64,000 nt of DNA from Caballeronia sordidicola (GTDB lineage Bacteria > Pseudomonadota > Gammaproteobacteria > Burkholderiales > Burkholderiaceae): the NCBI RefSeq assembly GCF_001544455.2, contig NZ_FCOC02000029.1, forward strand, positions 1 through 64,000, read 5' to 3'. The position numbers and the translations under genes are program-made. Shown here piece by piece: positions 26,202-35,578 of the stretch. The first letter of the stretch is position 1. Every line of letters starts with the position of its first letter. Under the pieces are notes generated by a model. That model was not told the DNA's origin, did no database searches, and worked only from the letters and a program-made list of their open reading frames with translations.

Positions 26202-29200
26202 ACTGGGCGCGCCGCTGGGCTCGTGTCGGCCTGATCCCGCTCATGATCCCGTTGCTGATCCTCTGCGCGGCGCTGAGCGTCACCTGGGCGGTGTGGGATC
26301 ATGAACGCCAGGCTTCCCGGCGTGAGTTGCTCTCGCAGTTCGACTTCTCGCTCGGCGACGCCGTCAGCCGTGTCGAACAGCGCATGGCCGCCTACGAACA
26401 GATGCTGCGCGGCGTGCAGGGACTGTTCGCCGCGGTCGACAATGTTGGCCGCGACAACATCCACGACTACGTCGCCGCGCTCAATCTCGATGCGAACTTC
26501 TCCGGCATCCAGGCCATAGGCTTCGTCAAATGGGTATCGGCGGCGCAGAAGGACGCGCATGTCGCGAACATGGTCTCGCAAGGGTTCAATCACTATGCAA
26601 TCCAGCCGCCGGGCATGCGCGACGACTACGCGCCGATCATCCAGCGCGAACCGAACGTTGGCGCCAACCGCCGCGCGCCGCTCGGCTTCGACGCCTGGAC
26701 CGACCCCACGCGCCGGCTGGCCATGGAAAAGGCGCGCGATTCGGGCATGGCGGTGATATCGGGCAAGGTCAGGCTCGCGGTCGACGACGGTCCCGATCCC
26801 CAACCCGGTTTCATCATGTACGTACCGGTCTATACCCGCGGCGAACCGCAAGACAATGTTGCCGCGCGCCGCGCGCATCTCGCGGGCTGGGTGTATGCAT
26901 CGTTTCGCATGCACGATGTGATCGCAAGTCTCTATGGCGAGCGGCCGCGCGGCCTGTCGCTCGCCATCTATGACGGCGTCGAGCCCACGGCCTCCGCCCT
27001 GCTTTATCGTTCGTCGAATGCCGGTAAAAGGCCTCCGCGAGAAATGCTTTCCGCCAGCGAATATCTCGTGGTCGCGGGCCATGACTGGACGCTGTCGCTC
27101 ACCACGCTGGACGGCTTCAAGGCCGGCTTCGGCCGCAACGCGCAATGGCTCATCGCGCTCACCGGCACGGGCTTGAGCGTGATGCTCGCCTTGCTCGCGT
27201 GGCTGCTGGTGACAGGACGCGGCCGCGCCATGCGTCTCGCGTCCACCATGACGCGCGAATTGCGCGAGAGCGAGGAGAAGTTCCGCGCCATCGCCGATTG
27301 CACGGTCAACTGGGAAGTCTGGTGGGGACCGGACGGCAAGCCGCGCTGGATCAATCCGTCCGTCAGGCAGTACACCGGATACACCGTTGAAGAATGCATG
27401 GCAATGCCCGACTTCGCCGACACGCTGATTCATCCGGAAGACATGCCGCGGGTCGCGCCGGAGTTCAAAAAAGGGCTGCAGGGATATCGTGGAGACGACC
27501 TCGAATTCCGCTGCGTGCGCAAGGACGGCTCGATTGTGTGGCTATCGGTGTCGTGGGTGCCAATCACCGACGCCAAAGGCGTTCTCGCGGGTTTTCGCAC
27601 GAGCGGGCGCGACATCACCGAGCGCAAGCAGGCCGAGTCGGAACTGCGCATTGCCGCGGTCGCCTTCGATTCGCTGGAAGGCATGATCGTGACCGACGCC
27701 AACACGCGGATCCTGCGCGTCAACTCGGCGTTTATAGAATGCACCGGGTATAGCGCCGAGGAACTCGTCGGCAACACGCCCCGCATGCTTCAGTCCGGCC
27801 GCCACGACGCCGCCTTCTTCCGCCAGATGTGGGATTCGATCAACCGCGAGGGCGGCTGGCAAGGCGAGATATGGGATCGCCGCAAGAATGGCGAGGTGTA
27901 TCCGAAGTGGCTCAGCATCTCGGCCGTGACGGGCGCCGACGGCGTGGTCAGCCACTATGTGGGCGCGCATCACGACATTACCGAGAGCAAGATCGCGGAG
28001 GAACGCATTCGCGAACTCGCTTTCTTCGACGCCCTCACCCGCCTTCCCAACCGCACGCTGCTGATCGACCGCCTGACACAGGCCATTGCGCTCAGTGCGC
28101 AGAAAAAGACCTGCGGTGCGCTGCTTTTCATCGACCTCGATCACTTCAAGACACTCAACGACACCCTTGGCCACGACAAGGGCGACGTGCTGCTGCAACA
28201 GGCGGCAGGACGGCTCGCCGCGAGCGTGGGCGAAAGCGATACGGTTGCGCGCGTGGGCGGCGACGAATTCGTCGTGGTGCTTGGAAGCCTGCACGAAAAC
28301 CCGCAGGAGGCAGCGAACCAGACCGAGATCGTGGGCGAGCGGATTCTCGCCGTCCTTGGCAATCCTTACCATCTCGACGATGTCGAATATCGCAGCACGG
28401 CGAGCATTGGAGCGACCGTGTTCACGGGACATCAGACGGCCATCGACGAACTGCTGAAGCAGGCCGACCTCGCCATGTACAAATCGAAGGAGCGCGGCCG
28501 CAACGCAATGTGTTTCTTCGATCCCGCCATGCAGACTGCCGTGGTGGAACGCGTGGCGCTGGAAGCAGGATTGCGCCGCGCGATTGAAGACGACCAGTTC
28601 GTGCTGCACTACCAGGCGCAGGTGCTCGATGACAACCGCGTGGTCGGGGCGGAAGCGCTGGTGCGCTGGCAGCATCCGGAGAGCGGCATTGTGGCCCCGG
28701 CCGATTTCATTCCGCTCGCCGAGGAAACCGGCCTGATTCTGGCGCTCGGTAACTGGGTGCTGGAGACCGCCTGCGCGCAATTGGCGCGCTGGATGGAACA
28801 GCCTGAAATGGCGCACCTGAGCATGGCCGTCAATGTCAGCGCGCAGCAGTTCCGCCAGCCGGACTTCGTGGACCGCGTGCTGGCGGTCATCCGCAAGACG
28901 GGCGCGAATCCTGCCCGGTTGAAGCTGGAACTCACCGAAAGCCTCCTGGTGGACAACATGCAGGACATCGTCCAGAAGATGTGGACGCTCAAGGCGAAAG
29001 GCGTGGTGTTCTCGCTCGACGACTTCGGCGTTGGCTATTCTTCGCTGTCTTACCTGAAGCGCCTGCCGCTGGATCAATTGAAGATAGATGAATCGTTCGT
29101 GCGCGACGTGCTTGTCGATCCAAACGATGCCGCCATTGCACGGACCATTGTGGCGCTTGCGCAGAGTCTCGGACTTGGCGTGATTGCGGAAGGCGTGGAA

Positions 29201-29329
29201 ACTGCGGCGCAACGCGATTTCCTGGCAAGCGTCGGATGCCATGCGTACCAGGGCTTTTATTTCTCGCGGCCCATGAGCGTTGAAGGCTTCGAAGCGTTCG
29301 TGCGCAAGGACGACGCGGTGCCGGCCTGA
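26198..29329 (+). CDS. CHASE-PAS-PAS-GGDEF-EAL membrane protein
   Basis: A 1043-residue inner-membrane cyclic-di-GMP enzyme. One helix at about residues 10-32, a periplasmic CHASE domain at about 75-260 and a second helix at about 314-342 are followed by two PAS domains (about 350-475 and 480-600). The GGDEF domain has an intact GGDEF near 687, but the RxxD inhibitory site upstream is absent (GESD). The EAL domain (EALVRW near 819) keeps the key residues: VNVS, ELTES, SLDDFGVGYSS and EGVET. Both synthesis and hydrolysis are therefore possible. The start codon overlaps the stop of the binding-protein gene, implying equal expression and a functional partnership. Confidence 0.92.
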   Translation: MNWARRWARVGLIPLMIPLLILCAALSVTWAVWDHERQASRRELLSQFDFSLGDAVSRVEQRMAAYEQMLRGVQGLFAAVDNVGRDNIHDYVAALNLDANFSGIQAIGFVKWVSAAQKDAHVANMVSQGFNHYAIQPPGMRDDYAPIIQREPNVGANRRAPLGFDAWTDPTRRLAMEKARDSGMAVISGKVRLAVDDGPDPQPGFIMYVPVYTRGEPQDNVAARRAHLAGWVYASFRMHDVIASLYGERPRGLSLAIYDGVEPTASALLYRSSNAGKRPPREMLSASEYLVVAGHDWTLSLTTLDGFKAGFGRNAQWLIALTGTGLSVMLALLAWLLVTGRGRAMRLASTMTRELRESEEKFRAIADCTVNWEVWWGPDGKPRWINPSVRQYTGYTVEECMAMPDFADTLIHPEDMPRVAPEFKKGLQGYRGDDLEFRCVRKDGSIVWLSVSWVPITDAKGVLAGFRTSGRDITERKQAESELRIAAVAFDSLEGMIVTDANTRILRVNSAFIECTGYSAEELVGNTPRMLQSGRHDAAFFRQMWDSINREGGWQGEIWDRRKNGEVYPKWLSISAVTGADGVVSHYVGAHHDITESKIAEERIRELAFFDALTRLPNRTLLIDRLTQAIALSAQKKTCGALLFIDLDHFKTLNDTLGHDKGDVLLQQAAGRLAASVGESDTVARVGGDEFVVVLGSLHENPQEAANQTEIVGERILAVLGNPYHLDDVEYRSTASIGATVFTGHQTAIDELLKQADLAMYKSKERGRNAMCFFDPAMQTAVVERVALEAGLRRAIEDDQFVLHYQAQVLDDNRVVGAEALVRWQHPESGIVAPADFIPLAEETGLILALGNWVLETACAQLARWMEQPEMAHLSMAVNVSAQQFRQPDFVDRVLAVIRKTGANPARLKLELTESLLVDNMQDIVQKMWTLKAKGVVFSLDDFGVGYSSLSYLKRLPLDQLKIDESFVRDVLVDPNDAAIARTIVALAQSLGLGVIAEGVETAAQRDFLASVGCHAYQGFYFSRPMSVEGFEAFVRKDDAVPA

Positions 29330-29341
29330 CGCGCCTCCTGG

Positions 29342-30244
29342 CTACAGCGCGTAGAACACAATGAACGCAACCGAGCCGAACAGCACCCACTTGGCCACGT
29401 AATAGGTGGGCCTGTGCCATGCCTTTAGACGCTTTCCCACGCGCCGCACGGCATAGATGTATTTGAATCCGCGATTCAATGCGCCCGTCCGGTCGCCTTC
29501 GTCGTTCGGCGAGGTCGCCGCACGCAGCAAGATTTTTGCGAAAGTGCGATTGAGCGCGGCGGCCCAGGCGAAGCGCATCGGCCGTTCTATGTCGCAGAAC
29601 AGTACGATCCGCGAGACGTCTGTTTCGTTCTTGGCGTAGTGAATATAGGTCTCGTCGAAAAGAACCGCTTCGCCGTCGCGCCAGTAATACTTGCGTCCGT
29701 CGACATCGATATAACAGCCCGGATCATTCGGCGTCACCAGTCCCAGGTGATAGCGGACCGATCCGGCGTATGGATCACGATGCCGGACCAGGCTCGCACC
29801 CGGCGGAAGCTGCGCGAACATGGCCGCCTTCACGGTGGGAATCTGCTGTAGCAATCCCGTGGTAAACGGACAGAGCGCAGCGGCCGACGGATGCGGTGCG
29901 TCGTACCATTTCAGATAAAAACGCCGCCAGCCTGTCTTGAAGAACGAGTTGAAGCCGATGTCGTTGAAGCCGTTTGCCGCGGCGATCTTCTCGGCTGCAT
30001 CGACGGCCAGTGCTTCATCGCGAATCCGAGTCCAGTTGGCCCGCAAGGGCTCGAGTTCGGAGAACGTGCCGCTCTCTATATAAGGCGCGGATTTCAACGG
30101 CGAGAACAGATAACACAGGCAATTGACGGGCGCCATGAAGGTCGAATGATCCGATAATTGCCGCCAGAAGCCGAACCGCACGTCGCCGCGCCTGAACACA
30201 TACGCAGCGCTGCCAACAAACCATAGCAGGACGAACCAGCGCAT
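29342..30244 (-). CDS. lpxO: aspartyl/asparaginyl beta-hydroxylase-like lipid A hydroxylase
   Basis: A 300-residue Fe(II)/2-oxoglutarate dioxygenase of the aspartyl/asparaginyl beta-hydroxylase family. The metal and cosubstrate residues are visible: His155-x-Asp157 in RHRDPYAG, His202 in TYIHYAKNE, and Arg212. N-terminal (1-18) and C-terminal (about 285-300) hydrophobic segments anchor it at the membrane. LpxO adds a 2-hydroxyl to a lipid A secondary acyl chain, and length and anchors fit LpxO rather than soluble family members. It is convergent with the GGDEF-EAL gene. Confidence 0.85.
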   Translation of the reverse strand: MRWFVLLWFVGSAAYVFRRGDVRFGFWRQLSDHSTFMAPVNCLCYLFSPLKSAPYIESGTFSELEPLRANWTRIRDEALAVDAAEKIAAANGFNDIGFNSFFKTGWRRFYLKWYDAPHPSAAALCPFTTGLLQQIPTVKAAMFAQLPPGASLVRHRDPYAGSVRYHLGLVTPNDPGCYIDVDGRKYYWRDGEAVLFDETYIHYAKNETDVSRIVLFCDIERPMRFAWAAALNRTFAKILLRAATSPNDEGDRTGALNRGFKYIYAVRRVGKRLKAWHRPTYYVAKWVLFGSVAFIVFYAL

Positions 30245-30481
30245 TTTTACCCCCTTGCCTGTCGAAAAAGCCAGACTTAAGCGGATTTGTAAGATTCGAT
30301 CGGTGATGCAAATGTAAATCCTGATTTCGCTGAATGCAATAACGCCGGCAGCACAAAATGCTGCGCACGCCCTGCAAAACGAGGTGCTTGCGCGGTTCAG
30401 GCATGAATTAACGCATCGGAAAAAATGGCGCCTTCAATACCATTGAGAGATCGATCACCCACGAACCGCCGAGAGAATTTC

Positions 30482-31876
30482 ATGTCGATCCAATCGCTCA
30501 TTGAAGCCGACCGCAAGCATCTGATTCACCCGGTCATCAACTACCGCGCGCATGAAGCGCGTGGCGTCACCGTGCTCGAATCGGCGACCGGCGCCTTTCT
30601 GCGCGACGCCAGCGGCAACGAATTGCTCGACGCCTTTTCCGGCCTCTGGTGTGTGAACGTCGGGTACGGACAGGCCAGCATCGTGAAGGCCGCCGCCGAA
30701 CAAATGGCGCGCCTGCCCTACGCAACCAGCTACTTTCACTTCGGCAACGCGCCTGCTATCGAACTTGCCGAGCAGCTCGTGGCCCGGTCTCCCGCTTCGC
30801 TGCAGCATGTGTATTTCACGCTCGGCGGCTCTGACGCGGTCGACTCGGCGCTACGCTTCATCACGCATTACTTCAACGCCACGGGCAGACCGGCGAAGAA
30901 GCACATCATTGCGCTTGAACGCGGCTACCACGGGTCGTCGGCGGTGGGATCGGGACTGACCGCACTGCCGGTGTTCCATCGCAACTTCGACGTGCCGTTG
31001 CCCAATCAGCATCATGTGCCCTCGCCCTACGCATACCGCAACACGTTTGCCGACGACGCCGCGCTGATCGCCGTCTCGGTCAGCGCGCTCGAAGCGAAAG
31101 TCGCGGCGCTGGGCGCTGAAAACGTCGCCGCATTTTTCTGCGAACCGGTGCAGGGATCGGGCGGCGTGATCGTGCCGCCACCCGGCTGGCTCAAGGCAAT
31201 GCGCGAAGCCTGCCGCAAGCTGGACATCCTGTTCGTTGCCGACGAAGTCATCACGGGGTTCGGGCGCACAGGCCCGCTGTTCGCCTGCGAGGGCGAAGAC
31301 GTCCAACCGGACCTGATGACGGTCGCCAAGGGTCTGACGGCGGGTTATGCGCCGATGGGCGCGGTCCTCATGTCCGACGCCGTCTATCAAGGCATAGCCG
31401 ACGGTGATCCGGTCGCGAGCGTGGGTCACGGCCACACGTATTCGGCGCATCCGGTCAGCGCGGCGATCGGCCTGGAAGTCATGCGGCTGTATCACGAAGG
31501 CGGCCTGCTTGCGAACGGCGTGGCGCACGCGCCGCGTTTTGCGCGCGGCCTCGACGCATTGCTCGCGCATCCGCTCGTTGGCGATTCGCGCCATCGCGGT
31601 TTGCTGGGCGCGCTCGAACTCGTCGCCGATAAAGACAGCAAGCGGGGCTTCGATGCATCGCTGAAACTGCCGGACCGGATCGCGGCGGCCGCGTACAAGA
31701 ACCGCCTTGTGTTCCGTGCGTTCGGCGACAACATCCTGGGCTTTGCGCCGGCCTTGAGCTACACGGCGGCGGAGTTCGACCTGCTGTTCGAGCGCCTCGC
31801 AAAAACACTCGACGACGTGCTCGCCGAACCCCAAGTCCGCGCGGCGCTGCGGGTAAAAGGCGGCGTGGCCGCGTGA
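30482..31876 (+). CDS. class III PLP-dependent aminotransferase
   Basis: A 464-residue fold type I aminotransferase of class III (omega-amino acid, GABA or diamine type). The PLP lysine is Lys283 in TVAKGLTAGYAP, and ALERGYHGSS and FVADEVITGFGRTG (aspartate that binds the pyridine nitrogen) are family blocks. The ATG at 30482 follows CGAGAGAATTTC; an in-frame extension to 30425 is not supported. Its stop overlaps the GTG of the upstream frame of the Lrp gene that follows, so the two are cotranscribed. Likely role: transamination of an omega-amino acid or amine to pyruvate or another keto acid. The exact substrate is unknown. Confidence 0.88.
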   Translation: MSIQSLIEADRKHLIHPVINYRAHEARGVTVLESATGAFLRDASGNELLDAFSGLWCVNVGYGQASIVKAAAEQMARLPYATSYFHFGNAPAIELAEQLVARSPASLQHVYFTLGGSDAVDSALRFITHYFNATGRPAKKHIIALERGYHGSSAVGSGLTALPVFHRNFDVPLPNQHHVPSPYAYRNTFADDAALIAVSVSALEAKVAALGAENVAAFFCEPVQGSGGVIVPPPGWLKAMREACRKLDILFVADEVITGFGRTGPLFACEGEDVQPDLMTVAKGLTAGYAPMGAVLMSDAVYQGIADGDPVASVGHGHTYSAHPVSAAIGLEVMRLYHEGGLLANGVAHAPRFARGLDALLAHPLVGDSRHRGLLGALELVADKDSKRGFDASLKLPDRIAAAAYKNRLVFRAFGDNILGFAPALSYTAAEFDLLFERLAKTLDDVLAEPQVRAALRVKGGVAA

Positions 31877-31938
31877 TAAGATCCTTGGGCACATTCCACA
31901 TGTCCCAACGACCCCAGTCACCGGAACACGCCCCGACA

Positions 31939-32436
31939 ATGAGCAGCGACGGCAAGCTCGACCGCATAGACCTGCGCATTCTTTCGCAGTTGCAAAAGAA
32001 AGGCCGCATCACCAATGTCGAGCTTGCCGACACGGTCGGGCTCTCACCGAGCCCGTGCCTGATTCGCGTGAAACGGCTTGAAAAAGCGGGCTATATAGTC
32101 GGGTATGGCGCGCACATCGAGCTTGAAAAACTGGGCGACGTGCAGATCGTGTTCACGGAAGTCACGCTCTCGGATCATCGGCGGGAGGATTTCATCAAGT
32201 TCGTCGCCGCGATCAAGGACGTGGACGAGATCGTGGAATGCCACCTGGCGAGCGGCGGTTACGACTACCTGCTCAAGTTCGTGACGCGCAGCGTGAGCCA
32301 CTATCAGGGCATTATCGAAGGCTTGCTCGAACGCAATATCGGCATTGAGAAATACTTCAGTTTTGTCATCATCAAATCGCCGGTCATGAAGCGCCATTAC
32401 CCGCTGGAAAGCCTGTTTTCTCCCGGTCAGGGTTGA
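31939..32436 (+). CDS. Lrp/AsnC-family transcriptional regulator
   Basis: A 165-residue regulator. Residues 6-60 form the AsnC helix-turn-helix (LDRIDLRILSQLQKKGRI ... VGLSPSPCLIRVKRLEKAGYI), and the rest is the ligand-binding RAM domain. The start at 31939 gives the standard family N-terminus; in-frame GTG 31873 and ATG 31900 upstream are alternatives that would add a 13-22 residue tail and overlap the aminotransferase stop. Cotranscription with the aminotransferase suggests it controls that gene in response to an amino acid. Confidence 0.85.
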   Translation: MSSDGKLDRIDLRILSQLQKKGRITNVELADTVGLSPSPCLIRVKRLEKAGYIVGYGAHIELEKLGDVQIVFTEVTLSDHRREDFIKFVAAIKDVDEIVECHLASGGYDYLLKFVTRSVSHYQGIIEGLLERNIGIEKYFSFVIIKSPVMKRHYPLESLFSPGQG

Positions 32437-32457
32437 AGCTGGCCTGACGCTATTCTC

Positions 32458-33375
32458 TCAGCGCGGTGGAGCGCTCCATTGGGCGAATTCCTCGGCAAGA
32501 AAGTCCACGCACACCCTCACCTTCGCCGATGCCGCCAGCCGCGCCGGATACACCGCCCAGACATTGGCGGGCTGCGTAACGTCGGGGAGGATCTGCACGA
32601 GTTGCCCTCCTTCCAGCAACGGCTGGACGTCCCATAACGAACGCAGCACGATTCCTCGGCCGGCCAGCGCCCATTGCACGGCCACCTCGCCGTGATTGGT
32701 CGAAAGCGGCCCCGTCACCTTGATCGACACGGCTTCGCCGCGAACATGCAGACGCCATAAACCAAACGGATGATCCCGCTCCTTGATCGCGAGGCACGCA
32801 TGGCTAGTCAGGTCGGCGAGCTGTTTCGGCGCGCCGTGGCGCTCGAGATACTCGGGCGACGCACATAACACGCGATGGTTCGATGCCAGCCGCCTCGCGA
32901 TGAGATGCGAGGCGATTTCGTCGCCAATACGGATATCCAGGTCGAAGCCTTCGCCCGCGACATCGACGAGCCGGTCGAACAAGTCGAGCCTTACGCTGAG
33001 CTGCGGATGGTGGTCGGAAAGACGCGCGAGCGCCGGCGCCACGATATGCCGGCCAAAGCCAAAACTGCTCGATATGCGCAGTGTCCCGCGTGGAATGCGC
33101 CGCGTAGTGGACACGTCCTCGACAAGCTGATCGACGTCATCAAGGATCTTTTCGGCCCATGCATAGACGCGTTCCCCGGCCTCAGTGATCGCCACCCGGC
33201 GCGTGGATCGATGCAGCAAGCGCGTACCCAGATCGCTTTCCAGCACGCCGACTCTTTTGCTCACATAAGCCGCCGATACCGACAGCGCCTCTGCCGCCGC
33301 GCTGAAGCTGGACTTGCGGGCGACCATGCAAAACACGCGCAGGTCGTCGAGATTCGGGGAAAGCGGTGTTTTCAT
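32458..33375 (-). CDS. dmlR: LysR-type regulator, DmlR-like
   Basis: A 305-residue LysR regulator of the CrgA/DmlR branch: helix-turn-helix at residues 8-65 (LRVFCMVARKSSFSAAAEALSVS), then an effector domain. It is divergent from the D-malate/tartrate dehydrogenase gene with 166 bases between starts, the same arrangement as dmlR/dmlA of E. coli, where DmlR activates dmlA in response to D-malate. The symbol rests on this context; the DNA target is not identified. Confidence 0.78.
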   Translation of the reverse strand: MKTPLSPNLDDLRVFCMVARKSSFSAAAEALSVSAAYVSKRVGVLESDLGTRLLHRSTRRVAITEAGERVYAWAEKILDDVDQLVEDVSTTRRIPRGTLRISSSFGFGRHIVAPALARLSDHHPQLSVRLDLFDRLVDVAGEGFDLDIRIGDEIASHLIARRLASNHRVLCASPEYLERHGAPKQLADLTSHACLAIKERDHPFGLWRLHVRGEAVSIKVTGPLSTNHGEVAVQWALAGRGIVLRSLWDVQPLLEGGQLVQILPDVTQPANVWAVYPARLAASAKVRVCVDFLAEEFAQWSAPPR

Positions 33376-33541
33376 TATTCACGCTTCGTGCAGAGTGGCT
33401 TAACTGAAAAGCCGATTCTAAGCCGTACACGGCGCAATAGAATAGTTGCATGTCAATCGCACGGAATTCGCTTCCGGCCGCAAAATCCCAAAGCGAACGC
33501 TACCCTCAACTGGTCCACCTCAAACCCGGAGACATTCCCTC

Positions 33542-34624
33542 ATGACCAAAACCTACAAGATCGCAGTCATACCCGGCGACGGTATCGGCACGGAAGTCAT
33601 GCCCGAAGCCTTGCGTGTACTCGACGCCGCCACCAAACGCTTCGGCATTGCAATCGAATACAAGCATATTGAATGGGCAAGCTGCGCCTATTATCAGCAG
33701 CACGGCCAGATGATGCCGGACGACTGGAAGGCTCAACTGCAGGACGCCGACGCTATTCTTTTTGGCGCTGTCGGCTGGCCCGACACCGTGCCCGACCACA
33801 TCTCGCTATGGGGTTCGCTGCTGAAATTCCGGCGCGAATTCGATCAATACATCAATCTGCGCCCGGCGCGCCTGTTCGAAGGCGTGCCTTCGCCGCTCGC
33901 GAACCGCAAGGCTGGCGACATCGATTTCTGGATCGTCCGTGAAAACACCGAGGGCGAATATTCCTCGGTTGGCGGCGTGATGTTCGAAGGCACGGATCGC
34001 GAATTCGTACTGCAGGAGTCCGTCTTTACGCGTCATGGCAGCGAACGGGTATTGAAGTTCGCGTTCGATCTCGCGCAGCGCCGCGAGAAGAAAAAGATCA
34101 CGGTCGCCACCAAGAGCAACGGCATTGCGATCAGCATGCCGTGGTGGGATAACCGCGCCGCCGAAGTGGCCGCGCTTTATCCCGAGGTGAAGTGGGACAA
34201 GCAGCACATCGACATCCTGTGTGCGCGTTTCGTCCTGAATCCGGATCGCTTCGACGTGGTCGTGGCGACCAATCTTTTCGGCGATATTCTTTCCGACCTC
34301 GGCCCGGCCTGCACGGGCACGATCGGCCTCGCGCCCTCGGGCAACCTGAATCCGGATCGCAAGTTTCCGTCGCTGTTCGAGCCGGTGCACGGTTCGGCGC
34401 CGGATATCTCGGGCAAGAATATCGCCAATCCAGTCGCCATGATCTGGTCCGCTGCAATGATGCTCGAATTCCTCGGCGACGCCAAAGGCCCGGAACGCGA
34501 TGCGCACGACGCGATTCTTGCGGCGATTGAAGCAACGCTCAGGGAAGGTCCGCGCACCGGCGACCTTGGCGGCAAGGCAAGCACAACGGAAGTCGGCGAG
34601 GCGATCGCGGCGCGGCTGGCTTGA
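33542..34624 (+). CDS. dmlA: D-malate / tartrate dehydrogenase
   Basis: A 360-residue decarboxylating dehydrogenase of the isopropylmalate/isocitrate dehydrogenase family that oxidises D-malate or tartrate using NAD and a divalent metal. The start is IAVIPGDGIG. The catalytic block runs through IVRENTEGEYSSVGG (phosphate/substrate loop) and the metal site NLFGDILSDL. The adenine-binding region is FEPVHGSAPDISGKNIANP. The ATG at 33542 fits; an extension to 33446 is unrelated. A strong terminator follows. A dmlA role is favoured by the divergent DmlR-like regulator. Confidence 0.9.
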   Translation: MTKTYKIAVIPGDGIGTEVMPEALRVLDAATKRFGIAIEYKHIEWASCAYYQQHGQMMPDDWKAQLQDADAILFGAVGWPDTVPDHISLWGSLLKFRREFDQYINLRPARLFEGVPSPLANRKAGDIDFWIVRENTEGEYSSVGGVMFEGTDREFVLQESVFTRHGSERVLKFAFDLAQRREKKKITVATKSNGIAISMPWWDNRAAEVAALYPEVKWDKQHIDILCARFVLNPDRFDVVVATNLFGDILSDLGPACTGTIGLAPSGNLNPDRKFPSLFEPVHGSAPDISGKNIANPVAMIWSAAMMLEFLGDAKGPERDAHDAILAAIEATLREGPRTGDLGGKASTTEVGEAIAARLA

Positions 34625-34657
34625 GTATCGAGGCGCCGAGGCACGTTGACTGACCTT

Positions 34658-34687
34658 AAGGCGCGCGGTACAACGCGCGCCTTTTTT
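34658..34687 (+). terminator. intrinsic terminator of dmlA
   Basis: A perfect 10-base stem AAGGCGCGCG / CGCGCGCCTT with loop GTACAA is followed by a TTTT run. It begins 34 bases after the dmlA stop. Confidence 0.92.
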
Positions 34688-34804
34688 CCGTCAACGTCCA
34701 GACATTCTGACAGTGTCACGGAAATTGCTGCCCCGTACGCAGGCTCAAAGGAGCCCGAAACGATCGCGCCTTGCGATCAGTGTTCAACCTCGACGGGGCA
34801 AATC

Positions 34805-35017
34805 ATGGATGTCCAATTGTCAGAAGAGCAGATTCGCACGCTTGCGTTCCATCTTTGGGAACAGGACGGCAGCCCGGAAGGACGGGCCGACGAGTATTGG
34901 GAAAAAGCGCGCCAGCAATTGTCATCGGGAAGTCTTTCCGAGAACGCCGCTGACGACAAGGAAACAGGTTTTGGCGAAGAGCCGGACACAACGTCCGATC
35001 GCCCGCTAGCGGAATAG
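34805..35017 (+). CDS. DUF2934 family small protein
   Basis: A 70-residue soluble acidic protein. The N-terminal half has the DUF2934 pattern: IRTLAFHLWEQDGSPEGRADEYWEKA. The tail is polar, negatively charged and probably disordered. The ATG at 34805 follows a GGGG-containing site; a longer frame from 34646 would run through the dmlA terminator and is rejected. Proteins with this domain occur widely in rhizobia and Burkholderiales. The role is unknown. Confidence 0.8.
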   Translation: MDVQLSEEQIRTLAFHLWEQDGSPEGRADEYWEKARQQLSSGSLSENAADDKETGFGEEPDTTSDRPLAE

Positions 35018-35353
35018 GTTCAACGGTCGTAGCGGATTTCGGTCATGAACCACGTTTTGCATCGCGCGCACCGCCGCATCGCTTTTCACGTGGTCGATCA
35101 ATTCAAGACTTCAGCTCATGAATGCACGGCAGCCGCATTCAATAAAACACGCAAATAGTGTTGCCACAAACATACGCTCTTACCGCAAAGCCCCAGCCAG
35201 AAGGCTGCGGTGCAGACGTATTGGTAACAGTACCTATGTCAGGAAGCCTTCGGTTGGCGCTTACTGAAAGCACACCCGCCAGATCATGATTCAGCGGGAT
35301 TAGTGAGTGAACAAGCAATTGTTTTCGCCATAACAACTGAAGTGGTGTCCAAC
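35018..35353. other. intergenic region, no firm gene
   Basis: About 335 bases without a supported gene. A 65-residue minus-strand frame (35139-35336) crosses most of it and has a cysteine- and aromatic-rich end, but its codon use is unlike the neighbours and it has no good ribosome binding site. It is not annotated as a gene. Confidence 0.4.
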
Positions 35354-35551
35354 ATGAACACGTTTAATCATCTCAACGCCAAGTCTTCGACGTTCGCCGG
35401 CAGCCGTAGCAAGGTATCCAAAGCAGGAGCCAAGGTAGAAAAGCAGCAATCCTCGTATGTGTCGATGCTTCAGGCGCCCATGACCGTTCTTGCCTGCAAC
35501 GTATCGGACCGCGCCGACGTCACGGCCGTGGCCATTCTCGGATATAACTGA
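35354..35551 (+). CDS. putative small protein (65 aa)
   Basis: A 65-residue frame. The first half is basic and rich in Ser, Lys and Gln (SKVSKAGAKVEKQQSS); the second half is more hydrophobic (MLQAPMTVLACNV ... TAVAILGYN) with one cysteine. Third codon positions are mostly G or C, as in real genes here. The ribosome binding site is poor (GGTG), and an earlier start (35303) is possible. No family is recognised; a bacteriocin-like or leader-peptide role cannot be excluded. Confidence 0.35.
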   Translation: MNTFNHLNAKSSTFAGSRSKVSKAGAKVEKQQSSYVSMLQAPMTVLACNVSDRADVTAVAILGYN

Positions 35552-35578
35552 CACCGCCAGGCCGCGTGTGAATTGCGC

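Noticed and set aside
25964..27433. A 489-residue minus-strand frame opposite the CHASE protein
   Set aside because: Shadow of the large GGDEF-EAL gene; no domain.
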